64,000 bases of DNA from Aciduricibacillus chroicocephali (GCF_030762805.1 NZ_CP129113.1:944001-1008000); one strand, 5' to 3'. Counted from the first letter of the stretch, positions 42,945 to 51,812 are shown. Notes: generated by a model from the letters alone, not told the origin. A program made the numbers and translations.

Positions 42945-43979
42945 TCAAAATTTAATGTTTTTCAGATTGGAGCGTAGTTGCTGGAATGCGTCTTCCATCG
43001 ATTCAGCATGAATATGGACTGTTTCACCTTCTGATTGTGTGATGGCATGCTCATAACGGGAATCATAGTAATATTCCAGAAGCAATGCTATTGCTTTTGG
43101 AAACTGTTTTCCTTCAAGCAATTTCTGAATTTCATTAGCGATTGGTGAATGAATGTTCCGCTTTATGAATTGGAATGCTTCAAGGAACTGTTCAGGACTT
43201 TCTTCGGGTTTATAATCCTCCATTATGTTTGCAACACGTACGTCAATAGGCAAATGAAGGAAGAATTGAGTTCCGGATTCTTTTTTGCTATAGAAGAATT
43301 CAGGGAGTACAACTTTTCCAATTCGCTTGCTCTCACCTTCAATAATGATATGTTTTTTATCTTTATATTTCTCCAGATCCTGAAGAAGAAGGGAGTCGAA
43401 CTTTTTTTGGTTGTTTGGCAAGAGACCAATTTGTCCAAAAATTGACCCCCGATGTCCCGCCATTTGTTCCAAGTCAATTACAGGATAACCTTTATCTAGA
43501 AGCTGATGAAGAAGTTTTGTTTTCCCTGTACCTGTATATCCGTTTAAAACAATCAAATCGGATTTCAAGTTATATGATTCCATCGTTTTCACGACGTATT
43601 GACGGTAGGAACGGATGCCGCCTTTCAGTCTTCCGGCTTTAACACCCATAAGATCCAGCACTGTAGTCGCGGTTTTCGATCTCATGCCACCACGCCAGCA
43701 GAAGACTGCTACAGGCTTATTTAATTTTTGGAAGTCATTAATGAACCTTGGCAGCTTGTCAGAGAATATTTCCAGGCCGCGCTGTTTCGCGGCCTCGGGG
43801 CTTTCCTGTTTATATAGTGTACCGATCTCTGAGCGTTCTTCATTCGAAAACACAGGGATATTGATTGCGCCCGGAATACTCGCTTCCTGAAATTCTTTCG
43901 GAGAACGTACATCGACTAGAGCATATTTTCCACTCTCTCTTAGCTCAAGCAGTTCTTCAATCGTATATTCTTGCTGCAT
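42945..43979 (-). CDS. mnmH: tRNA 2-selenouridine synthase MnmH
   Basis: A 344-residue fusion of a rhodanese domain and a P-loop domain. The rhodanese Cys is residue 94 (VFCWRGGMRS); the Walker A is GYTGTGKTK at 147-155. MnmH replaces sulfur of 2-thiouridine in certain tRNA anticodons by selenium, with a geranylated intermediate, using selenophosphate from SelD. No selD gene is in this window. ATG at 43979 has AAGGTG six bases upstream; a GTG at 43988 gives a longer frame. Confidence 0.92.
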   Translation of the reverse strand: MQQEYTIEELLELRESGKYALVDVRSPKEFQEASIPGAINIPVFSNEERSEIGTLYKQESPEAAKQRGLEIFSDKLPRFINDFQKLNKPVAVFCWRGGMRSKTATTVLDLMGVKAGRLKGGIRSYRQYVVKTMESYNLKSDLIVLNGYTGTGKTKLLHQLLDKGYPVIDLEQMAGHRGSIFGQIGLLPNNQKKFDSLLLQDLEKYKDKKHIIIEGESKRIGKVVLPEFFYSKKESGTQFFLHLPIDVRVANIMEDYKPEESPEQFLEAFQFIKRNIHSPIANEIQKLLEGKQFPKAIALLLEYYYDSRYEHAITQSEGETVHIHAESMEDAFQQLRSNLKNIKF

Positions 43980-44091
43980 GTAAGACACCTTCTTATAAAA
44001 ATGAATGCAATTAGATTGTGATCCTTTTCCTTTATCTATTCTAACATACAGCAGTACTGTCGATACATGTTGTGCCTGATTGATTTAACAT

Positions 44092-44658
44092 TCAGACTGA
44101 AGACATATCATGGAAAGAAGTAGACTCTGGCGGGAGTGGCTTTGTGGCGGCTAGACAGCGAATTGCTGTGAAATCTTCAAGATCTACTGTCATACAAATA
44201 CCGGTTTCGCGGAAACGAATCGTTTTAAATGGGCTTTTTTCACAGAGAAATTCACTAAGCTCGTTCCCTTTATTGTGAAGTGACATGCCATTAGCGTTAC
44301 AAGGAAGAAGGATTTCAACAACGGCACAACATTTACTGCCAAGAATGATTTTTTTAGCTTTTAAAAACGGACTCTTCACGCAGCGATACCACTTCTGATC
44401 GAAGCATTTCATGGAGGCATGTTCGATTGTTTCAACAATGAATGGTTTGCATGTTCCTTTACAATAGAGGACAAAAGGAATAGTTGTCGCTTCATTTCGA
44501 CTAGGTCTGCTTGTTTTAAGCAAATCCCGAATTGATTTTTCACAGCCCGTTGAACAATGTTTATTTCTCTTTGTAACTTTATCTTGAGCTTCTATAATCT
44601 TTCTTACTGTTCTGCAAACACATTGTTCATGGCAATACTCTTTATTTGTCATTTCCAT
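44092..44658 (-). CDS. Second CotY/CotZ-type spore coat protein
   Basis: A 188-residue Cys-rich paralogue of the gene at 2332: CVCRTVRKIIEAQDKVT, HCSTGCEKSIRDLL, FVLYCKGTCKPFIVE, and a second half ending GICMTVDLEDFTAIRCLA. The N-terminus is shorter and the C-terminal tail (ATKPLPPESTSFHD) differs. It would join the crust or exosporium layer. AAAGGAGTGAA precedes the ATG. Paralogues of this kind co-polymerise in B. subtilis and B. cereus. Confidence 0.88.
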   Translation of the reverse strand: MEMTNKEYCHEQCVCRTVRKIIEAQDKVTKRNKHCSTGCEKSIRDLLKTSRPSRNEATTIPFVLYCKGTCKPFIVETIEHASMKCFDQKWYRCVKSPFLKAKKIILGSKCCAVVEILLPCNANGMSLHNKGNELSEFLCEKSPFKTIRFRETGICMTVDLEDFTAIRCLAATKPLPPESTSFHDMSSV

Positions 44659-45008
44659 TTCACTCCTTTATCTATTGGACTTGTAACAACATATTGAAGC
44701 AATCTTCAAATTGCTTGTACAGGAGTCTGTATTTAAGAAGATTTACTGAAAATGAGCAAGTGGACGAGTCGATATTAGCTAGGTTTCATACAATGCAGCA
44801 TGCCAGTCAAGTACTGGCGGCCCACCCCCATGAATCAAATTGACCGGTGAAAACCGGTCTTTTTTTATTGATTTTTTCCTTATATAAAAGAAGCGATCAG
44901 AAACTAGATTTCAGTCTATTGGACAAGAGTATATTTACCGAATGAATAAACAATTGACCTGTTCAGAAAAGCGTTTGCTGCATGTAATGAAAGCAGGAGG
45001 TGAGGGAG
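44659..45008. other. Region between the CotY/CotZ-type gene and the repeat protein
   Basis: 350 bases. A reading frame with protein-like sequence (FTENEQVDESILARFHTMQH) ends at 44843 just before a strong terminator, but no start with a ribosome site can be found, so it is either a degraded small gene or a 3' leader. The rest, up to the AGGAGG at 44996, shows no feature. Confidence 0.4.
44842..44867 (+). terminator. Orphan terminator
   Basis: Perfect 7-bp stem GACCGGT/ACCGGTC (44842-44859), GAAA tetraloop, eight T residues. The transcript that it ends is unclear. Confidence 0.8.
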
Positions 45009-45863
45009 ATGAAAGAAAAAAAGTTCTCGAGTTATGAAGAGTTCGAAATGAGAGAAATGGAACGTTTTATTAAAAAGAAAAGGGAGATGGAAAATATGAG
45101 TAAGTACCATGAATTCGATGAGTATGAAGAGTATGGAAAACATCATGATAAGTGTAAATGTCACAAGAAACATCATGAATGTGATGATCACGATCACGGC
45201 AAGGATAAGGACAAAGACGAAGAAGTGTACTACTGCAAATGCATGAAGAAAAAAGAGAAGAAGAAACACCCAGTTAAGAAGCATGAGCATAAGCACTATC
45301 ACATGCATGAATACAAGCACCATAAGAAAGACGATAAGAAGGATGATCATAAGAAGGATGATCATAAGAAGGACGATCATAAAAAAGATGAACACAAAAA
45401 GCATAGGAAAGTTTTTGCGGATGTAGTGGATTTTGAATATGATCAGAAGAAACCAAGGAATGTGTATCAAGAAAACTTTGTACGTCTGCCAAGAAATATC
45501 GCATTTCCAGTTGCCGAAGTTACTATGGAAGAAGTCAAAGCAGGTGATCTAGTGTGGTTGAATGGCGTTGTAGCTCTTGATAATGATGAATTTATTGGTA
45601 ACACTGTGACAGATATTAGAATTATTAAGGGCAATAACTTTATGACAGGAGAAGAAATTTATCACTCACGTATTGAATTAAATCAAGATGGTGAAGGCGA
45701 TGATGATCTTTCTATTGAACCATTTTCACATGTAGATAAAAACTTTGAATCTGCGAAGAATGTAAAATACACTGTAACAGTAACGGTCAATAGAGACGAT
45801 GTATTCTTGCCAGGTCCGACTACGTTAACTGCTCTTCAAATCGACAAGAAACGCAACTGCTAA
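45009..45863 (+). CDS. Lys/His/Asp-repeat protein, probably spore surface
   Basis: A 284-residue protein of two parts. The first 135 residues are extremely charged, with His, Lys, Asp, Glu and several CxC/Cys pairs (KCKCHKKHHECDDHDHG, YYCKCMKKK), and with four 15-bp tandem repeats encoding DDHKK. The last 140 residues look like a beta-rich globular domain (VRLPRNIAFPVAEVTMEE, TVTDIRIIKGNNF, VTVTVNRDDVFLPGPTTL). I do not recognise a family. AGGAGGTGAGGGAG precedes the ATG. Cys and His density suggest metal binding or disulfide cross-linking; position next to a CotY/CotZ gene suggests coat or exosporium. Confidence 0.75.
   Translation: MKEKKFSSYEEFEMREMERFIKKKREMENMSKYHEFDEYEEYGKHHDKCKCHKKHHECDDHDHGKDKDKDEEVYYCKCMKKKEKKKHPVKKHEHKHYHMHEYKHHKKDDKKDDHKKDDHKKDDHKKDEHKKHRKVFADVVDFEYDQKKPRNVYQENFVRLPRNIAFPVAEVTMEEVKAGDLVWLNGVVALDNDEFIGNTVTDIRIIKGNNFMTGEEIYHSRIELNQDGEGDDDLSIEPFSHVDKNFESAKNVKYTVTVTVNRDDVFLPGPTTLTALQIDKKRNC
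45321..45401 (+). repeat. Tandem 15-bp coding repeats (DDHKK)
   Basis: Four units at 45342, 45357, 45372 and 45387, each 15 bp, the last one diverged (DEHKK), after a partial unit. Third-base changes are visible, so the array is not brand new. Confidence 0.85.
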
Positions 45864-45874
45864 ACTATATTATC

Positions 45875-45903
45875 AAGCCTAGTGCCAAGCACTGGGCTTT
45901 TTT
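45875..45903 (+). terminator. Terminator after the repeat protein gene
   Basis: AAGCCTAGTGC (45875-45885) pairs with GCACTGGGCTT (45889-45899), one G-U, loop CAA, then TTTT. Confidence 0.85.
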
Positions 45904-46361
45904 GGTTATTCTTAATCTGATTGAAAATACAGGGACGGCTGCTCTAATTTAATTAGGCAGATACATGGAGACCATTAAACTTCTGTTTTACAACAACTTA
46001 TATTTATCAACTACGTAGTATTATCAAGTTGTTTCGTGCTGCTATTTCTGACAAGAAATCACTTATATTGGTGGCAATGAGAGAAGTCATAAGGAATGAA
46101 CTCATTTTTTTAATATCACTTTCTCTTCATATTTACATAATTGTGGGTGGAAAAGTGTAGTGATTAAGTTTTAAAATTGTTTTTGAAGAATTCTATAAAC
46201 CGAGAAGAATGATTTAAGCGCAAATTCTTTATGCTTGAAGTACTTCTTCTAGAGTACTATCATGTAAATCATAAGGCATTAAAGTATTTTTAGTTGATAA
46301 AGCCTGAAATGATAGAAAAACGCTGGATGTTTTGGTATGATGTTCTATGTTGTGAAAATTT
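45904..46361. other. Gene-free region upstream of ndh
   Basis: About 460 bases without a supportable gene. A TATGAT at 46336-46341 could be the ndh -10, and TTGTGAA (46350-46356) matches half of a Rex operator (TTGTGAANNNNTTCACAA), but the second half is poor. Otherwise no structure seen. Confidence 0.4.
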
Positions 46362-46389
46362 AAAAAACGCTACAGATAAGCGTTTTTTT
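46362..46389 (+). terminator. Terminator-like hairpin in the ndh leader
   Basis: AAAAAACGCT (46362-46371), loop ACAGATA, AGCGTTTTTTT (46379-46389): a perfect 9-10 bp stem followed by T-run. It lies 38 bases before the ndh start codon, downstream of the only promoter-like -10. Confidence 0.75.
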
Positions 46390-46426
46390 ATGAAATGTGC
46401 GTTGCATGAAACAAGGAGGGCTACAT

Positions 46427-47635
46427 ATGTACACTAAACCGAAAATTGTCGTGCTTGGTGCCGGTTATGCGGGAATGGTAACGACAAAACGTCTGACTCA
46501 GCTTTTGTCAGCTGAAGAAGCAGAAATTGTGCTCGTCAATAAGCATAATTATCATTATGAATCCACTTGGCTTCATGAAGTCGCAGCTGGTACGATCAAT
46601 CCGAACCAGGCGCGCGTCATGATTTCAGATGTAATCAATCCGAACAGAGTGCGTCTCGTATACGATGCGGTTGTAAAAGTGGATAAGGATAACCAGCGTG
46701 TGGAATTGGAAAACGGCGAACTTGATTATGATATTCTAGTATTCGCTCTCGGTTTCGAATCGAACACATTCGGTATCAAAGGTATGAAAGAAAATGCCTT
46801 TGCCATTGAAGACATCGATTCTAGCCGTCAAATCCGCGATCATATTGAGTATCAGTTCTCAAGATACAACAATTCTCCTGAGAAAGATGACGCGAGCCTA
46901 GCAATTCTAGTTGGAGGCGGCGGTTTCACAGGTATTGAATTCGTTGGAGAGCTTTCTGAACGTGTTCCGGAGCTTTGCAAGAAATACGATATCGATCGCA
47001 GCAAAGTCCGTATCATCAACGTGGAAGCTGGACCAACGATCCTTCCTGGTTTCGATGAAGAACTTGTGGCATACGGTAAAAAGTCATTGGAAGATCGCGG
47101 TGTCGAATTCCGTCTCGGTGCTAAAATTTCCGAATGTACAGAAGAAGGTTTTATCGTCAATGATGACGAACTTATTAAAGCTGGCACAGTTGTCTGGACT
47201 GGTGGCGTAACTGGAAACTCGGTCCTTGGCAACTCAGGATTCGAATTGTTCCGTGGTAAAGTGAATGTGAACAGTGACTTGCGTGATCCAAGCTCTGATC
47301 ATGTATTCATCCTCGGTGACTGCTCATGGGTTATGAACGAAGAGACAGGCCGTCCTTATCCGCCAACTGCACAAATTGCAATTCAAGAAGCGGATACAGC
47401 TGCTGCGAATATTAAAGCACTTCTTTATGGTGAACCACTTCAGGATTTCGTATTCGATAATAAGGGTACTGTAGCATCTCTAGGTAAGAAGGATGCAATG
47501 GGCACTATCTTCGAAGGTACGAAATTGTATGGCAGAAAAGCGGTTTACATGAAACAGATTATCGACAATCGCTCACTTTATATTATTGGCGGTCCTAAGC
47601 TAATTCTCAAAAAAGGGAAATTCCGTCTATTTTAA
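46427..47635 (+). CDS. ndh: Type II NADH dehydrogenase (NDH-2)
   Basis: A 402-residue FAD enzyme that passes electrons from NADH to menaquinone at the membrane face. FAD-binding VLGAGYAGMVTTKRL at residue 8, NADH-binding ILVGGGGFTGIEFVGEL near residue 160, and FILGDCSWV followed by PPTAQIAIQEADTAA in the second FAD region. The C-terminus (YIIGGPKLILKKGKFRLF) is the amphipathic membrane anchor. ATG at 46427 with ACAAGGAGGG upstream. A 33-residue membrane protein gene follows, perhaps co-transcribed. Confidence 0.95.
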   Translation: MYTKPKIVVLGAGYAGMVTTKRLTQLLSAEEAEIVLVNKHNYHYESTWLHEVAAGTINPNQARVMISDVINPNRVRLVYDAVVKVDKDNQRVELENGELDYDILVFALGFESNTFGIKGMKENAFAIEDIDSSRQIRDHIEYQFSRYNNSPEKDDASLAILVGGGGFTGIEFVGELSERVPELCKKYDIDRSKVRIINVEAGPTILPGFDEELVAYGKKSLEDRGVEFRLGAKISECTEEGFIVNDDELIKAGTVVWTGGVTGNSVLGNSGFELFRGKVNVNSDLRDPSSDHVFILGDCSWVMNEETGRPYPPTAQIAIQEADTAAANIKALLYGEPLQDFVFDNKGTVASLGKKDAMGTIFEGTKLYGRKAVYMKQIIDNRSLYIIGGPKLILKKGKFRLF

Positions 47636-47662
47636 ACTGAGCTAAAAAAGGAGGACGACCAA

Positions 47663-47764
47663 GTGAAAAACGGTCTGATTGGTGTGCTGCTTGTAGCGGT
47701 AAGTGCAATTTTCGGATATGCAATCGCAACACGCTGTGCAGAAGAATCCAGAGATTTTCGCTAA
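47663..47764 (+). CDS. 33-residue membrane peptide downstream of ndh
   Basis: Reads MKNGLIGVLLVAVSAIFGYA followed by IATRCAEESRDFR: one hydrophobic segment and a charged tail. AAAGGAGG precedes the GTG start by eight bases. It is between ndh and a terminator, with only 27 bases after ndh, so it is most likely part of the ndh transcript. No family known to me. Confidence 0.65.
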   Translation: MKNGLIGVLLVAVSAIFGYAIATRCAEESRDFR

Positions 47765-47771
47765 GCGTTCG

Positions 47772-47806
47772 GGCGCTCTTTCTCAATGAGAAGGGCGTCT
47801 TTTTTA
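47772..47806 (+). terminator. Terminator of the ndh operon
   Basis: GGCGCTCTTTCTC (47772-47784), loop AAT, GAGAAGGGCGTC (47788-47799), one bulge and G-U, then seven T residues. Confidence 0.78.
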
Positions 47807-47861
47807 TATGTATGAGAAAAGGCTCTCTCCGCATACTACATGCGAAAGGAGGGCTTTATTC

Positions 47862-48719
47862 ATGTTTAAGTTCCTTATTGCTATACAAACAGCCTTCCAG
47901 TTCACTCATTTTCCGCCTGAAGAATTAACAATTTTTAATGAAAAAGGAAAACCCGTTCAACAGATCCAGCGAGAGGAAGCTTATCACTTCTTGGAAGATC
48001 CGCTGTTTATCAATACGAGGAAAATTGACGAGCTTGCTGCCAAATTGAATGAAGAAGTATATCAGGCTCCTGAGAATGCCAAATTGGGCGAAGGCAATGT
48101 TATTTTACCGGAAAAGACAGGTAGAGAGCTTGACAGGCAAGGATTTAAAAGACAGTACCTTGAATTTTTGATGGAAGGAAGAGAGGATTCATTTAAAATT
48201 CCTACAAAGGCTGTTCACCCTCGTGTCACAGCAGAAATCTTATCTGAAATACAGGGTCAGAAAATTGGCTCTTATACGACTTATTTTCCAGACCGTAACA
48301 AGGAAAGAACTTTAAACATCAAGCTTGCAGCCAAAGCAATTGACAGTCATGTCGTCTTTCCTGGAGAACAGTTTTCCTTCAACAAAGTTGTTGGAGAGAG
48401 GACAGAAGAGAGAGGATATGAACGCGCCCCTGTAATTATTAAAGGGGAATTCGCCGAAGACATTGGAGGCGGTATTTGCCAAGTTTCGTCTACTCTTTTC
48501 AATGCGGTAAATTTGCAAGGAATTAAAATTATAGAACGTTACATGCATAGTCGGGATGTTTCTTATGTACCTCCAGGAAAAGATGCGACTGTAAGCTGGA
48601 ATGGGCCTGACTTCGTATTTGTTAATTCTTATAATGAGCCGATCCTTATTAGGGCTTCAGCGAACAATGGAAAAATGCATATTACGATCCAAACAGCTGA
48701 AGGTGCTCAGGCAAAGTAA
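47862..48719 (+). CDS. VanW-family protein
   Basis: A 285-residue protein whose C-terminal 140 residues are a VanW domain (SHVVFPGEQFSFNKVVGE, GGGICQVSSTLFNAV near residue 206, ERYMHSRDVSYVPPG). The N-terminal 140 residues contain VEFA-like helical segments and no clear signal peptide beyond MFKFLIAIQTAFQF. VanW domains occur in cell-wall-associated proteins such as B. subtilis YoaR; function is unknown. ATG at 47862 has AAAGGAGGG upstream; the frame continues upstream without a ribosome site. Confidence 0.88.
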   Translation: MFKFLIAIQTAFQFTHFPPEELTIFNEKGKPVQQIQREEAYHFLEDPLFINTRKIDELAAKLNEEVYQAPENAKLGEGNVILPEKTGRELDRQGFKRQYLEFLMEGREDSFKIPTKAVHPRVTAEILSEIQGQKIGSYTTYFPDRNKERTLNIKLAAKAIDSHVVFPGEQFSFNKVVGERTEERGYERAPVIIKGEFAEDIGGGICQVSSTLFNAVNLQGIKIIERYMHSRDVSYVPPGKDATVSWNGPDFVFVNSYNEPILIRASANNGKMHITIQTAEGAQAK

Positions 48720-49076
48720 TTATTTTTTAGGAGGAAGATTGCATTTACCATCTTCACATTGACCGACCGGGAAAAAGGATCTGTTTTTAGCGATCGTTTT
48801 ATAAATAATGCTGCCTATGCCGAGCCATTTTCCTATATAAAGAAAAGGGACTGCAGGCCAAAAAAGCGGCAATGTCTTTGAAATGGCGATGACGGCTGGG
48901 TAGCCTTTTTTCCATTTTCCATTTTTTTTAATATGGATTTCCTTCTCCATCTCAGGTGGATAATTGTTCTGCTCTCGAAAAGATTGAAAAATTAGCTTGT
49001 GTCGCCAGTCAAGCTTTTTCCAGACAGCTGCTGTACGTGTGCAGAGCTTGCAATGGCTATCATAATAAACAATCAT
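48720..49076 (-). CDS. DUF393 thiol-disulfide (DCC) family protein
   Basis: A 118-residue protein with the DxxCxxC motif (YYDSHCKLCTR, residues 4-14) that names the DCC family (YuxK type). It probably takes part in thiol redox chemistry, by family. GGGAGGCTTTTAG precedes the ATG. The C-terminal tail has another CEDGKC pair. It is tail to tail with the VanW gene, with stop codons touching. Confidence 0.85.
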   Translation of the reverse strand: MIVYYDSHCKLCTRTAAVWKKLDWRHKLIFQSFREQNNYPPEMEKEIHIKKNGKWKKGYPAVIAISKTLPLFWPAVPFLYIGKWLGIGSIIYKTIAKNRSFFPVGQCEDGKCNLPPKK

Positions 49077-49259
49077 CTAAAAGCCTCCCTTATTATTATC
49101 TTACCTTATATAACCTTTATAATATATTGGAAAACGAACGATGCAATATACAGAAATACGTATGTATTTTGATTATTAAAACATAAAAATGTGTAGGACT
49201 TATTGATTAGTAAATGATATAATATTCCCATTCGAAAATTATGGAAGGGGAAATTATAT

Positions 49260-51284
49260 ATGAAACGCCAAAGTATTTCAAGAAAAGTGTCATTTATACT
49301 CTGCATTTCAATTGCAGTAGTACTTGCGATAACAGGCATATTAATCAATCTGTATACAAAGAACATGATTAAGCAACAGATTGAAAGCGAAATGGGAGCA
49401 CAGAGCAGAGCTGTTGCCGCTAAAATCGATCAATTCTTTGCTCAGAAGGGACAGGTTGTTAATCAGCTTACTTCTGATCAGTCTGTACTTCGTTACCTTG
49501 ATAGTACAAAAGGACGAAAAGATGCTTTGCAAAACCGAAATTATAAGGATATGAACAAAGCGCTTGAGACCGTTAAAGAAATGAATCCAGAAGTAGCAAT
49601 GGTCTGGGTGGCGAGTGAAAAGGGTAATTTTCTTACAGGAACTGGAAATGTGTTATCTGATTCAGATTTTGAGTTGAAAGAACGACCGTGGTACGAATCC
49701 GTACATAATGCAAAGGGTCTCTACTACACAGAACCATACATGGATCAGGTTTTTGGTAAAGTTATCATGAGTGTAATGAAAGTTGTTGAAGTTGATGGGA
49801 AGGAAGTAGGTATTGTTGCCGCTGATCTATTCCTCGATTCCCTTCCATCCATCATGGAGCAATATAAGATTGGTAATTCCGGATATGGCATTCTTACAGC
49901 ACCGGATGGCAATGTTATTTATCATCCAGATAACAAGCACGTTCTTAAACCATTGGCTGATGCAGGAAGTGACTGGAGGAAACTGTCTGAAAAGATGAAA
50001 TCCGGTGCAGACGGACTGATGGAGATCAGTGGTAAAAATAAGGACTATTACGTTGGATATGAACCAGTAAAATCAGCCGGTTGGTCAGTTGCGACAGTTC
50101 TGGATCAAAATGAAGTATACGCTCCGCTTCATAGTATGACGGTAAAAGTAGCAGTAATCTTTATTATTGCTCTTATATTGCTCGTACTGCTCACTTATTT
50201 CCTACTACGTCATATGCTTAAGAATATTCCGGTTATGTCTGACGTAATTAATAAAATCGCTGAAGGAGACTTGACTCAGAGGATTACAATTGATTCCAAT
50301 GATGAACTTGGAAAAGTAGCGGAAGACATGAATGAAATGCTGGATCAGGTAAGTGAATTCATTGGCGTCGTACAGGAAAATGCACAGCAAGTTGCAGCTA
50401 CTTCAGAACAACTTAATGTCAGCACGGATCAGACAGCTCAGGCAGCTCAAGTTGTTGCCGAAACTGTTGATTCAGTTAATACAGGTATCATGCAGCAAAT
50501 TAATCGTACAAGTGAAGCGAGCGGTACAATTAGTAAGATGTCTACTACATTTGAGATGATTTCAGATGAATCTGATGCAGTTGCCCGTCAATCGGCTATC
50601 GCTGTTGAAAAGGCCAAAAGCGGTGAAGAATCTGTAGAATCAGCTCAGGAACAAATGGAAACAATTAATGAAAAGGTGCATGCGACAGCACAAATTATTT
50701 CTCGCCTTGGTGAACGTTCAAGTGCAATTGGACAAATTGTTGATACCATTTCAGAAATTTCAGGACAGACCAATCTCCTTGCTCTTAATGCTTCAATAGA
50801 AGCTTCGCGAGCCGGAGAAAGTGGTAAAAGCTTTACGGTTGTTGCAAACGAAGTGAAGAAGCTGGCTGAACAGTCAAATGCAGCTGCAGGAGAAATTGCA
50901 GAATTAATTCGTGAAGTCCAAGTCGATACAGAGGAGGCAGTCGCTTCCATCCGTGAAGGGACGACTGAAGTACAGAAAGGATCGGCTGCTGTTGGCACAG
51001 CCGGAGAAGCTTTTCATGCAATTTCAGATATTGTATCTCGCGTATCAGGGCAGATGAATGAATTCTCTTCATCTATTCAAGACCTGTCCTCAGGTGTCAA
51101 GCATATTGTCGATATTATTGATGATGTAGACTATCTTGCCCAGGAAGCAAGAAGAGATTTTGAAAATGTAGCCGCTGCGACTGAAGAGCAGACAGCAACT
51201 CTTGAAGAAATCGCATCAGCAAGCCATTCATCTTCTGAACGTGCACTAGAACTGCAAGATGCTATTTCAAAATTTAAAGTGTAA
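49260..51284 (+). CDS. Methyl-accepting chemotaxis protein with Cache domain
   Basis: A 674-residue chemoreceptor: first membrane helix at residues 10-32, extracellular double Cache domain to about 290 ([21 protein letters not shown], and [12 protein letters not shown], typical of dCache_1), second membrane helix to 320, HAMP ([13 protein letters not shown]), then signalling helices. The hairpin tip [20 protein letters not shown] is fully conserved. dCache receptors often bind amino acids or other small ligands directly. GAAGGGGAAATTATAT precedes the ATG. A strong terminator follows. Confidence 0.93.
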   Translation: MKRQSISRKVSFILCISIAVVLAITGILINLYTKNMIKQQIESEMGAQSRAVAAKIDQFFAQKGQVVNQLTSDQSVLRYLDSTKGRKDALQNRNYKDMNKALETVKEMNPEVAMVWVASEKGNFLTGTGNVLSDSDFELKERPWYESVHNAKGLYYTEPYMDQVFGKVIMSVMKVVEVDGKEVGIVAADLFLDSLPSIMEQYKIGNSGYGILTAPDGNVIYHPDNKHVLKPLADAGSDWRKLSEKMKSGADGLMEISGKNKDYYVGYEPVKSAGWSVATVLDQNEVYAPLHSMTVKVAVIFIIALILLVLLTYFLLRHMLKNIPVMSDVINKIAEGDLTQRITIDSNDELGKVAEDMNEMLDQVSEFIGVVQENAQQVAATSEQLNVSTDQTAQAAQVVAETVDSVNTGIMQQINRTSEASGTISKMSTTFEMISDESDAVARQSAIAVEKAKSGEESVESAQEQMETINEKVHATAQIISRLGERSSAIGQIVDTISEISGQTNLLALNASIEASRAGESGKSFTVVANEVKKLAEQSNAAAGEIAELIREVQVDTEEAVASIREGTTEVQKGSAAVGTAGEAFHAISDIVSRVSGQMNEFSSSIQDLSSGVKHIVDIIDDVDYLAQEARRDFENVAAATEEQTATLEEIASASHSSSERALELQDAISKFKV

Positions 51285-51287
51285 GTA

Positions 51288-51325
51288 AAAAAACGTTCTC
51301 CACTTTGTTGTGGAGAACGTTTTTT
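51288..51325. terminator. Bidirectional terminator after the chemoreceptor
   Basis: Perfect 15-bp stem AAAAAACGTTCTCCA (51288-51302)/TGGAGAACGTTTTTT (51311-51325), eight-base loop. Confidence 0.92.
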
Positions 51326-51334
51326 ATTAAATAT

Positions 51335-51685
51335 TTATACCAAATAACGCTCAGGATTGTCTGTATTTGTAACGATCAGCAGAACTTTCCCTTCATCCAT
51401 TTTTTCCTCATAGTTTTCTGCATCTTCTTGAGAGAAGCCTATATCCTTCAATTTTGTACGGAGCTCATCACCTTTTTTCTTGAACACATTGCTAATGGCG
51501 CTGCCCATCTTCATTTCCTTCATGCCAATTGTGTTTGCTCCGGCATTTTTTGCAATGCGATTCGTCCGGTCATCATCATGTGAAATCACATAGATATTTT
51601 CCGCATCGACAGAACTGTCCTTAAGCGATTGGATATCATTTTCTAGTTTCTCATCGTTTGTATATTCTCTGATAAATGGTTTCAA
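51335..51685 (-). CDS. YflT-family general stress protein
   Basis: A 116-residue acidic soluble protein starting MKPFIREYTNDEKLENDI and containing the YflT pattern IYVISHDDDRT and EDAENYEEKMDEGKVLLIV. YflT proteins are induced by heat and other SigB stresses in Bacillus. TTG start at 51683-51685 with AGGAGGAAATAATC upstream. A clear SigB promoter lies 36-60 bases upstream. Molecular activity unknown. Confidence 0.9.
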   Translation of the reverse strand: MKPFIREYTNDEKLENDIQSLKDSSVDAENIYVISHDDDRTNRIAKNAGANTIGMKEMKMGSAISNVFKKKGDELRTKLKDIGFSQEDAENYEEKMDEGKVLLIVTNTDNPERYLV

Positions 51686-51720
51686 GATTATTTCCTCCTG
51701 ATTGGGTTGTTGTACAGGAC

Positions 51721-51745
51721 ATTCCCGACTATCAAGTGATTAAAC
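51721..51745 (-). promoter_or_regulatory. SigB promoter of the YflT-type gene
   Basis: On the minus strand GTTTAA (51740-51745), 13-base spacer, GGGAAT (51721-51726). Both boxes match the SigB consensus GTTTAA-N12-14-GGGWAW, and the position suits the start codon at 51685. Confidence 0.82.
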
Positions 51746-51812
51746 ATGCTCACCTGAAAAAAAACCTCCGCATATGTTGTAGCATAACGCAGTTTAGAAG
51801 GGAGCAATAGAA

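Noticed and set aside
44646-44843. 65-codon plus-strand gene starting inside the CotY/CotZ-type gene
   Set aside because: The start overlaps the opposite gene's ribosome site and lacks its own; only the end looks protein-like.
45342-45401. Non-coding minisatellite
   Set aside because: The 15-bp units keep the reading frame and third-base changes are mostly silent, so they are coding repeats.
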